A stretch of DNA of 64,000 bases from Marivita sp046592965 (GTDB lineage: Bacteria > Pseudomonadota > Alphaproteobacteria > Rhodobacterales > Rhodobacteraceae). The stretch spans positions 496,001-560,000 of the forward strand of contig NZ_JBISBV010000001.1 in the NCBI RefSeq assembly GCF_046592965.1, given 5' to 3'. How positions within the stretch are numbered: position 1 is the first letter of the stretch; each line of letters begins with the position of its first letter. A program made the translations under genes and the position numbers. Shown piece by piece: positions 57,722 through 64,000 of the stretch. Under the pieces are notes generated by a model. The model searched no databases and was not told where the DNA came from. It saw only the letters and a program-made list of their open reading frames with translations.

Positions 57722-60421
57722 TTATGTAAGTTTCCCATGACAATGCTTGAATTTCTTGCCTGATCCACATGGGCAAAGATCGTTTCTGCCGGGGTTCCCC
57801 CAGGTCGTCGGATCGTTCTCGTCAAAGCCGTCGACACCGCTGCTGTCCCGATCGTCTGAAGCGGTCGGTTGATCGGCAGCTTTCGACATCGCCGCCTGCT
57901 GCGCCGCGAGTTGTTCCATCATCGCGCGCTGTTCTTCTTCGGACATCGGGCGGATCTGACCAAGTTGCTTGGTGACATCTTCGCGCAGCGAATCGAGCAT
58001 TGATTCGAATAGTTGAAACGCTTCGGATTTGTATTCGTTCAAGGGATCGCGCTGGGCATAGCCGCGAAACCCGACGACGGACCGCAGGTGTTCGAGCGTC
58101 AGGAGATGCTCGCGCCACTTGCCGTCGATGGTCTGTAGCAACACCTGCTTTTCGATCTGGCGCATCGTGTCCGGGCCGAAGGCTTTGGCCTTTTCGTCCA
58201 TGAACGCGTCCGACGCCTCTTCGAGCCGTTCGCGGATCACTTCGCGGTCCACACCTTCTTCATCGCCCCACTCGACAACCGGCGCGTCAAACCCCACCAG
58301 TTCTTTCACGGAGGCTTGCAACCCTTCGGTGTTCCACTGGTCGGCATATGTTTTCGGAGGAACATAGGTGTCGATCAGATCGTCGATCACCTGATGGCGC
58401 ATGTCCTGTGCCACTTCGGCCAGATCCTGTGCTTCCATGATCTCGCGGCGTTGGCTGAAAATCACCTTGCGCTGATCGTTCATCACATCGTCGAATTTCA
58501 GCAATTGCTTGCGGATGTCAAAGTTGCGCCCCTCGACCTTGGCTTGTGCGCGCTCCAGTGACTTATTGACCCAAGGGTGAATGATCGCCTCGCCCTCTTT
58601 CATACCAAGTGTCGACAGAACCTTGTCGAGCCGCTCGGAACCAAAGATGCGCATCAGATCGTCGTCTAGGCTCAGAAAGAATGAGGATCGCCCCGGATCA
58701 CCCTGACGGCCCGAGCGGCCGCGCAGCTGGTTGTCGATACGGCGGCTTTCGTGCCGTTCGGTTGCCAGAACATACAATCCACCGGCGTCCTTGACCGCTT
58801 GTTCGTCGGCGCCATGCTCGGCTTCGATCTTCTTGCGCAGTTCTTCGGGGTCAGCATCGGGGTTGGCGGCGATCGCTTCCATGATCTGAAAGTCGACATT
58901 CCCGCCCAATTTGATGTCGGTTCCGCGACCGGCCATGTTGGTGGCGATTGTGACCGCGCCGAACTTGCCGGCATCAGCGACGATTTGCGCCTCCTGCTCG
59001 TGTTGACGCGCGTTCAGAACGTTGTGCTTCAGCCCTGCCTTTTCCAGCAATTGGCTGAGCATTTCGGATTTCTCGATCGACGTCGTGCCCACCAGAACGG
59101 GCTGGCCCTTTTCATGCGCCCCTTTGATCTCGGTGACGATTGCGTCGTATTTTTCCTGCGCGGTGCGGTACACACGATCATCTTCGTCGATCCGCGCGAT
59201 TTCGCGGTTGGTCGGCACCTCGACAACGCCAAGCCCGTAAATCTCGGCGAATTCGTCGGCCTCGGTGACGGCGGTGCCTGTCATGCCCGACAGTTTTTCG
59301 TAGAGACGGAAGTAATTCTGGAACGTGACACTGGCGAGCGTGACGTTCTCGGGCTTGATATCAACGCCTTCCTTGGCTTCGATTGCCTGATGCAAACCTT
59401 CTGACAGCCGCCGACCGGCCATCATGCGGCCGGTAAATTCGTCGATCAGCACAACCTCGTCATCGCGAACGATATAATCCTTGTCGCGCTGGAACAGCTT
59501 ATGCGCCCGCAGTCCCTGATTGACGTGGTGCACGATCGTGGTGCTTTCGGGGTCGTAGAGCGACTGATCTTCAGGCAGCACGCCCTGGTCTTGCAGGGTT
59601 TGCTCAAGAAACTCGTTGCCCTCATCGGTGAACGTGACGTTGCGCGTCTTTTCGTCGATGGTGAAATGCTCGTCTGTCAGCAGCGGAATGATCTTGTCGA
59701 TGGCGACATAGAGTTCGCTGCGATCCTGTGACGGGCCTGAAATAATCAACGGCGTTCGCGCCTCGTCAATCAAGATCGAGTCGACCTCGTCCACCACGGC
59801 GAAAAAATGGTCGCGCTGATACATCTGGTTCAGCTCTGACTTCATGTTGTCGCGCAGATAATCAAAGCCCAGTTCGTTGTTGGTGGCATAGGTGATGTCG
59901 CTGGCGTACGCGGCTTGTTTTTCGGCATCCGGCTGGCGCGGATAGACCACACCCGTTGTCAGACCCAGCGCGCCATAGACGTTGCTCATCCACTCGGAAT
60001 CGCGCCGCGCGAGATAGTCGTTGACGGTGACGATATGCACACCGCGCCCGGTGAGCGCGTTGAGATAGGCGGGGAAGGTGGCGACCAGCGTCTTGCCTTC
60101 GCCGGTTTTCATTTCGGAAATGTTGCCCTGATGCAGGAATATCCCACCCATCAGCTGCACATCGAATGCCCGCAGGCCCAAGGCCCGCTTGGCGGCTTCG
60201 CGGCAATTCGCAAAGGCTTCCGGCAGAAGATCGTCGAGCGATTCACCGTTTGAGACCCGCGCCTTGAATTCGGCGGTTTTCTCGATCAGCTGCGCATCGC
60301 TCAGCTTTTCGAATTCCGGTTCCAATGCGTTGATCTTTTCGACCAGCGGACGCGTCGCCTTGACTTTGCGGTCGTTCGGCGTTCCGAACACCTTGCGCGC
60401 GACTTTACCTAATCCCAGCAT
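57722..60421 (-). CDS. secA: Preprotein translocase ATPase SecA
   Basis: 899 residues, complete. DEAD motor with MKTGEGKTLVATFPAYLNAL and the DEVD-like box in FFAVVDEVDSILID; preprotein cross-linking domain, helical scaffold, and C-terminal zinc site CPCGSGKKFKHCHG for SecB/phospholipid contact. ATG 60421 follows GAAAGAGAG; the longer frame of 22 residues is not family-like. Divergent from the PpiC-type gene across 175 bases that contain a hairpin close to the secA start. Confidence 0.97.
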   Translation of the reverse strand: MLGLGKVARKVFGTPNDRKVKATRPLVEKINALEPEFEKLSDAQLIEKTAEFKARVSNGESLDDLLPEAFANCREAAKRALGLRAFDVQLMGGIFLHQGNISEMKTGEGKTLVATFPAYLNALTGRGVHIVTVNDYLARRDSEWMSNVYGALGLTTGVVYPRQPDAEKQAAYASDITYATNNELGFDYLRDNMKSELNQMYQRDHFFAVVDEVDSILIDEARTPLIISGPSQDRSELYVAIDKIIPLLTDEHFTIDEKTRNVTFTDEGNEFLEQTLQDQGVLPEDQSLYDPESTTIVHHVNQGLRAHKLFQRDKDYIVRDDEVVLIDEFTGRMMAGRRLSEGLHQAIEAKEGVDIKPENVTLASVTFQNYFRLYEKLSGMTGTAVTEADEFAEIYGLGVVEVPTNREIARIDEDDRVYRTAQEKYDAIVTEIKGAHEKGQPVLVGTTSIEKSEMLSQLLEKAGLKHNVLNARQHEQEAQIVADAGKFGAVTIATNMAGRGTDIKLGGNVDFQIMEAIAANPDADPEELRKKIEAEHGADEQAVKDAGGLYVLATERHESRRIDNQLRGRSGRQGDPGRSSFFLSLDDDLMRIFGSERLDKVLSTLGMKEGEAIIHPWVNKSLERAQAKVEGRNFDIRKQLLKFDDVMNDQRKVIFSQRREIMEAQDLAEVAQDMRHQVIDDLIDTYVPPKTYADQWNTEGLQASVKELVGFDAPVVEWGDEEGVDREVIRERLEEASDAFMDEKAKAFGPDTMRQIEKQVLLQTIDGKWREHLLTLEHLRSVVGFRGYAQRDPLNEYKSEAFQLFESMLDSLREDVTKQLGQIRPMSEEEQRAMMEQLAAQQAAMSKAADQPTASDDRDSSGVDGFDENDPTTWGNPGRNDLCPCGSGKKFKHCHGKLT

Positions 60422-60448
60422 GGTCTCTCTTTCAGGTTTGACATCTTC

Positions 60449-60480
60449 GTGTGCGGCATCTGCTTGCCCGTTTCGCACAC
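60449..60480 (-). promoter_or_regulatory. Leader hairpin upstream of secA
   Basis: GTGTGCG (60449-60455) and CGCACAC (60474-60480) form a 7-bp dyad with an 18-base loop in the secA 5' leader, 28-59 bases before the start. secA mRNA is autoregulated in other bacteria, but the mechanism here is unknown. Confidence 0.35.
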
Positions 60481-60596
60481 AGCCCATATGTCACAGGGGA
60501 ACGACCGGCCTTGCAGAGCCTTCAGGCGATGTAAGGTCAGGGAAATACAGTGTCAACGTCACCCGTAGCTGCGGTGGCCCCGGAAAGGAACAAGCG

Positions 60597-61448
60597 ATGT
60601 CGAATCTCATCACTAAATTGTCTGCAAGCGCATTTGCGATCATGCTGGCTTTGCCTGCGCAGGCGCAAGATACACCGACCGCCGACAGCGTCATGGCGAC
60701 CATCAACGGCACCGAGATCACGCTCGGTCATATGTTGATGATCCGTGCCGCGCTGCCCGAGCAGTATCAGCAATTGCCCGACGAAGTGTTGTGGGACGGT
60801 ATCCTGGACCAGATCGTACAACAGACCGTGTTGAGCCAGCAAAGCGAAGGCGAAGACAATCGTCGCATCGCGCTGGCGCTGGAAAACGAGCGGCGCGCGC
60901 TGTTGGCGGCACAGGCTGTCGAAGGCATCGTTGGGGATGCAGTCACCGACGAAGCGGTGCAGTCCTACTACGACGAAGCCTACCTCGCAGGGGAGCCGAC
61001 AGAGGAATTTAACGCGTCGCATATTCTTGTCGAAACCGAGGAAGAAGCCGCCGCAATCGCGGAAGAGATCAAGGCCGGCGCTGACTTTGCCGAGATCGCC
61101 AGGGAGAAATCGACCGGCCCGTCCGGCCCCAATGGGGGTGAGCTTGGTTGGTTCGGACCCGGCATGATGGTGCCGGAATTCCAGACCGCCGTTGAACGCA
61201 TGGAAATCGGTGCGGTGTCCGACCCGGTGCAATCGCAATTTGGCTGGCACGTGATCACGCTGAATGAAAAGCGCAACAAGGAAGCGCCCGAGCTTGACGC
61301 GGTGCGCGCAGAAATCGAAGGCCAGTTGAGCCAGCAAGCCGTCAACAAGGCGCTTGAGGATTTGACTGCAAGTGCCGACATCACCCGCACCGCCAAGGAA
61401 GACGTGGACACGTCGGTTCTCAGCAATCTTGAACTGCTGGAGAAGTAA
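60597..61448 (+). CDS. PpiC-type peptidyl-prolyl cis-trans isomerase
   Basis: 283 residues. Signal peptide about 1-24 (LPAQAQ), N-terminal helical chaperone region about 30-130, parvulin domain about 140-235 (ASHILVETEEEAAAIAEEIK, GELGWFGPGMMVPEFQTAVE, SQFGWHVITLNEKR). Periplasmic foldase of PrsA/SurA type. ATG 60597 has AAAGGA about 8 bases upstream; a long upstream frame exists by chance. Begins the isomerase-argJ-mutT operon (3-base gaps); divergent from secA. Confidence 0.92.
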   Translation: MSNLITKLSASAFAIMLALPAQAQDTPTADSVMATINGTEITLGHMLMIRAALPEQYQQLPDEVLWDGILDQIVQQTVLSQQSEGEDNRRIALALENERRALLAAQAVEGIVGDAVTDEAVQSYYDEAYLAGEPTEEFNASHILVETEEEAAAIAEEIKAGADFAEIAREKSTGPSGPNGGELGWFGPGMMVPEFQTAVERMEIGAVSDPVQSQFGWHVITLNEKRNKEAPELDAVRAEIEGQLSQQAVNKALEDLTASADITRTAKEDVDTSVLSNLELLEK

Positions 61449-61451
61449 AAC

Positions 61452-62681
61452 ATGGCCAAGATCACATCGGTCTCACCGCTTGCGCCGAAACGGTTTCCTG
61501 ACCTGCCAGTTATCAAAGGCGCATGTTTTGCCACCGCTGCTGCCGGGGTGAAATACGCGGATCGAACCGATGTGATGTTGGCGCTGCTTGATCCCGGAAC
61601 CCGTGTCGCGGGCGTGTTTACCAAATCAGCGACGCGATCTGCCAATGTGTTGGATTGCCAGGCCAAAATTGGCATAAATGATGATTCAGGTGCCGCGATT
61701 ATCGTCAATTCGGGCAATTCGAACGCCTTTACCGGTCGCGCCGGAGATGCCTCGGTCAAGGCAATTTGCGAAGAAGTGGCGCGTGTGACCGGACTTCCCG
61801 CGTCGCGCGTTTTCACAAGTTCCACCGGTGTGATCGGAGAGCGTCTGCCGCATGATCGCATCAATGCCAAGATCGCCGAACTTGCCGGATCGGTCGACGC
61901 GGCACAGATCGCGGCCGCCGCCAAGGCCATCATGACGACCGACACGTTCGCCAAAGGAGCCTCGGCGGAAGTCGATTTGCCGGAAGGGCGTGTTTCGATT
62001 GCCGGTATCGCCAAAGGGTCAGGAATGGTCGCTCCGGACATGGCGACCATGTTGGTCTATATCTTTACCGACGCAAGGATTGCCCAAAGCGATTTGCAGT
62101 CGCTGGTGTCACAAATCAACGACAAGACGTTCAATTGCATCACTGTCGACAGCGACACCTCGACATCCGACACCGTTCTGGTCGCGGCAACCGGTGCGTC
62201 TGGCGTTGACGTGACGGCTGACACGGTCGCGTTCAAAGAAGCGTTAAGCGACGTCATGCGCGATCTTGCCCATCAAGTCGTGCGCGATGGCGAAGGCGCC
62301 ACGAAATTCGTGTCGATCCACGTCAAGGGCGCTTTGAATGACGCCGACGCCAAGACGCACGCCCTGTCGATCGCCAACTCGCCGTTGGTCAAAACCGCCA
62401 TTGCGGGCGAAGACCCGAATTGGGGCCGCGTCGTCATGGCGATCGGTAAATCCGGTGCCGCCGCCGACCGAGACAAGCTCGGCATTGCCTTCGGTGATGT
62501 GACCGTCGCCAAAGATGGCTGGGTGCATCCCGATTACCGCGAAGAACAAGGCGCAGCGGTGATGAAGGAGCAAGAGATCGAGATGACTGTTGATCTTGGG
62601 ATCGGCGAAGGACAAGCCACGGTCTGGACCTGTGACCTGACCCACGGTTACATCACGATCAACGCGGATTACCGGTCCTAG
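61452..62681 (+). CDS. argJ: Glutamate N-acetyltransferase / amino-acid acetyltransferase ArgJ
   Basis: 409 residues. Synthesised as one chain that self-cleaves before Thr199 in the sequence SGMVAPDMATMLVYIFTDAR, with Thr becoming the N-terminal nucleophile. It transfers acetyl from N-acetylornithine to glutamate in the cyclic arginine pathway. Also recognisable are VFTKSATRSANVLDCQAKIG, the STGVIGERLP segment, and the C-terminal WVHPDYREEQG. Placed three bases after the PpiC-like gene and before mutT. Confidence 0.96.
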   Translation: MAKITSVSPLAPKRFPDLPVIKGACFATAAAGVKYADRTDVMLALLDPGTRVAGVFTKSATRSANVLDCQAKIGINDDSGAAIIVNSGNSNAFTGRAGDASVKAICEEVARVTGLPASRVFTSSTGVIGERLPHDRINAKIAELAGSVDAAQIAAAAKAIMTTDTFAKGASAEVDLPEGRVSIAGIAKGSGMVAPDMATMLVYIFTDARIAQSDLQSLVSQINDKTFNCITVDSDTSTSDTVLVAATGASGVDVTADTVAFKEALSDVMRDLAHQVVRDGEGATKFVSIHVKGALNDADAKTHALSIANSPLVKTAIAGEDPNWGRVVMAIGKSGAAADRDKLGIAFGDVTVAKDGWVHPDYREEQGAAVMKEQEIEMTVDLGIGEGQATVWTCDLTHGYITINADYRS

Positions 62682-62684
62682 CAG

Positions 62685-63083
62685 ATGAGCGTTGTTCTGG
62701 TCTCCGCAGTGGCTCTGATCGACCCGGACGGGCGGGTTCTTCTGGCGCAACGACCGCAAGGCAAGGCGATGGCTGGCCTTTGGGAGTTCCCCGGCGGCAA
62801 AGTAGAAGCCGACGAAACCCCGGAACGCGCCTTGATCCGCGAGTTGCAGGAAGAACTCGGGATCGACACATGGGAGAGCTGTCTTGCACCGTTGACCTTT
62901 GCGTCGCATGCGTATGACAGCTTTCACCTGTTGATGCCACTGTTCGCCTGCCGAAAGTGGCAGGGAACACCGCAATCAAAGGAAGGTCAGGCGCTGAAAT
63001 GGGTGCGGGTCAATCAACTCAAGGAATATCCCATGCCGCCCGCGGACATTCCGCTGATTCCCATCCTGCGAGACTGGCTGTAA
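62685..63083 (+). CDS. mutT: 8-oxo-dGTP diphosphatase MutT
   Basis: 132 residues. Complete Nudix box G-x5-E-x7-REUxEExGU at 38-60: GGKVEADETPERALIREL and QEELGI. Hydrolyses 8-oxo-dGTP, and with mutY (5122) belongs to the GO system although the two are 57 kb apart. Starts three bases after argJ. Confidence 0.93.
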   Translation: MSVVLVSAVALIDPDGRVLLAQRPQGKAMAGLWEFPGGKVEADETPERALIRELQEELGIDTWESCLAPLTFASHAYDSFHLLMPLFACRKWQGTPQSKEGQALKWVRVNQLKEYPMPPADIPLIPILRDWL

Positions 63084-63176
63084 CGCAACGGCCAAGGCGA
63101 CACGTGAGGCTTTGTTCTGGCCAAGGACGAACCCAGGTATTATCTCGAAGCTGTCAGACCTATGGGGAGATTTGAC

Positions 63177-63311
63177 ATGTTGAAAACAATCACTGTCGGA
63201 AGCTGCATGTCCGTTCAGGGGACTCTTGAGGCAACCTTGCCTGACGGGCGTATATCAATTCGAGTTGGAAACCGCATTTTCGTAGGCCCGCCGGTTCTTA
63301 AGGCGGCCTGA
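63177..63311 (+). CDS. Small protein, 44 residues
   Basis: ATG 63177 follows a strong GGGGAGA at seven bases. The short product is MLKTITVGSCMSVQG followed by TLEATLPDGRISIRVGNR and ends GPPVLKAA. It is compact and positively charged in the middle, with an alternating polar/hydrophobic beta-strand pattern (GTLEATL, GRISIRVG, NRIFVG), suggesting a small beta-sheet domain. No family is recognised. The strong ribosome-binding site and its own terminator make it likely to be expressed. The preceding gap 63084-63176 holds no other gene. Confidence 0.5.
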   Translation: MLKTITVGSCMSVQGTLEATLPDGRISIRVGNRIFVGPPVLKAA

Positions 63312-63314
63312 TAC

Positions 63315-63350
63315 AAAAAAAAGGGGCAACGCCAGCGCTGCCCCTTTTTT
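63315..63350. terminator. Bidirectional terminator between the small gene and infB
   Basis: AAAAAAGGGGCA (63317-63328) / TGCCCCTTTTTT (63339-63350), inner CG pairs, A-run on one side and T-run on the other. It serves both convergent genes. Confidence 0.85.
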
Positions 63351-63372
63351 CATGCTTGTTTGCAGTCAGGTA

Positions 63373-64000
63373 TCAGTCGAGCGCGCGCTCGACCTCTTCC
63401 CGCTCGAAAATCTCGATCACATCGTTCGGACGCACATCCTCGTAATTCTCGAACGCCATACCGCATTCCTGACCCGATTGAACCTCGGGCACTTCGTCCT
63501 TGAAGCGCTTCAGCGTCTTGAGCGTGCCCTCGTGGATCACCACGTTGTCACGCAACAAGCGAACACCGGCGCTGCGACGTGCGACACCTTCGGTGACTAG
63601 ACAACCGGCGACCTTGCCGACGTTGGACACCTTGAAGACCTCTTTGACTTGCGCGTAGCCGATGAAGGTCTCTTTGATCTCGGCACTGAGCAGGCCGGAA
63701 GCCGCCGCTTTCACATCGTCCACGAGATCGTAGATGATGCTGTAATAGCGAATCTCGACGCCCTTCTGGTTCGCCGTGTTGCGCGCCGAGGCGTTGGCCC
63801 GCACGTTGAACCCGATGACAGGTGCGCCTGAAGCTTCGGCCAGTCCGATATCCGTCTCGGTGATCGCGCCGACACCGGAATGCAGGACCCGCACGCGCAC
63901 TTCGTCGTTGCCGATCTTCTCCATCGCCTGAACGATCGCTTCGGCAGAGCCTTGCACGTCCGCTTTGACGAGGATCGGAAGCTCGGAGACGGTTTCGTCG
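63373..64000 (-). CDS. infB: Translation initiation factor IF-2, C-terminal part (5' end outside window)
   Basis: The open frame reaches the window edge; the GTG at 63957 is internal because the upstream codons still read ILVKADVQGSAEAIVQAM. ITETDIGLAEASGAPVIGFN, RYYSIIYDLVDDVKAAASGL and KVAGCLVTEGVARRSAGVRL are diagnostic for domains IV-VI of IF-2. It contains the fMet-tRNA-binding C-terminal region. Usually downstream of nusA. Confidence 0.96.
   Translation of the reverse strand, partial: DETVSELPILVKADVQGSAEAIVQAMEKIGNDEVRVRVLHSGVGAITETDIGLAEASGAPVIGFNVRANASARNTANQKGVEIRYYSIIYDLVDDVKAAASGLLSAEIKETFIGYAQVKEVFKVSNVGKVAGCLVTEGVARRSAGVRLLRDNVVIHEGTLKTLKRFKDEVPEVQSGQECGMAFENYEDVRPNDVIEIFEREEVERALD

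Noticed and set aside
1..64000. CRISPR arrays, insertion sequences, prophage or tRNA genes
   Set aside because: No regularly spaced repeats, transposase or integrase frames, or cloverleaf-like sequences were seen on reading; a formal search could not be run.

Overview
The window looks like a chromosomal segment of a GC-rich alphaproteobacterium, most probably Rhodobacteraceae (Roseobacter-type). Evidence is the dense core-gene content (polA, secA, dnaKJ, lptCAB, argJ, infB), families typical of that group (DUF1285, DUF5927/5928-type GT14 proteins, the MoxR-DUF58-DUF4159 operon, the small CHCC zinc protein) and alphaproteobacterial promoter signatures. I saw no rRNA, tRNA, CRISPR, insertion sequence or prophage.

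Layout. 1-5.1 kb: end of a lysylphosphatidylglycerol-synthase-like membrane protein, then a translationally coupled NMT1/THI5-like ABC importer (Tat-exported binding protein, ATPase, fused double permease) and a GT4 glycosyltransferase. 5.1-7.5 kb: mutY, a DciA-like protein and a DsbA-like oxidoreductase. 7.7-14.4 kb: a four-gene MoxR/DUF58/DUF4159/VWA operon on the minus strand. 14.5-19.5 kb: DUF1285, DUF2798, a sulfotransferase divergent from a GT14 protein, HIT protein, an orphan ABC-2 ATPase and the zinc protein. 19.6-23.7 kb: polA and an AlkX/YcaQ-type DNA glycosylase. 23.7-30.3 kb: a stress-like island (DUF998-YetF, YihY-EEP-AI-2E, PHB depolymerase-RHH, CsbD) carrying three GGAAC-N16-CGTT promoters of the general-stress (EcfG) type. 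30.4-34.5 kb: adenosine kinase-nth, an Ada-like protein, an OmpA lipoprotein and an FMN reductase. 34.5-36.1 kb: a sugar-phosphate transferase and about 0.9 kb of palindrome-rich noncoding DNA. 36.1-39.9 kb: RNase D, lptC-lptA-lptB, hpf, ptsN. 39.9-50.3 kb: a surface-polysaccharide region with a six-gene operon galU-galE-GT4-GT2-GT14-sulfotransferase, a second pair cysQ-GT2, and a divergent ABC-2 permease. 50.3-57.6 kb: alkB, dnaK (RpoH promoter), dnaJ, radC, a PstS-like/OmpA fusion and a secreted protein of unknown function. 57.7-64 kb: secA, PpiC-type isomerase-argJ-mutT, a 44-residue small protein, and the C-terminal part of IF-2.

How the genes fit together. GalU and GalE supply UDP-hexoses, the glycosyltransferases assemble a glycan, a sulfotransferase may decorate it, and CysQ would hydrolyse the PAP left by sulfation. 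The same pairing of a GT14 protein with a sulfotransferase occurs a second time about 25 kb away, which suggests a recurring two-enzyme module. Base-excision and direct-reversal repair genes (mutY, mutT, nth, alkB, ada-like, alkX-like) are scattered through the window rather than forming one operon. The stress island appears to be controlled by one sigma factor acting on three transcription units.
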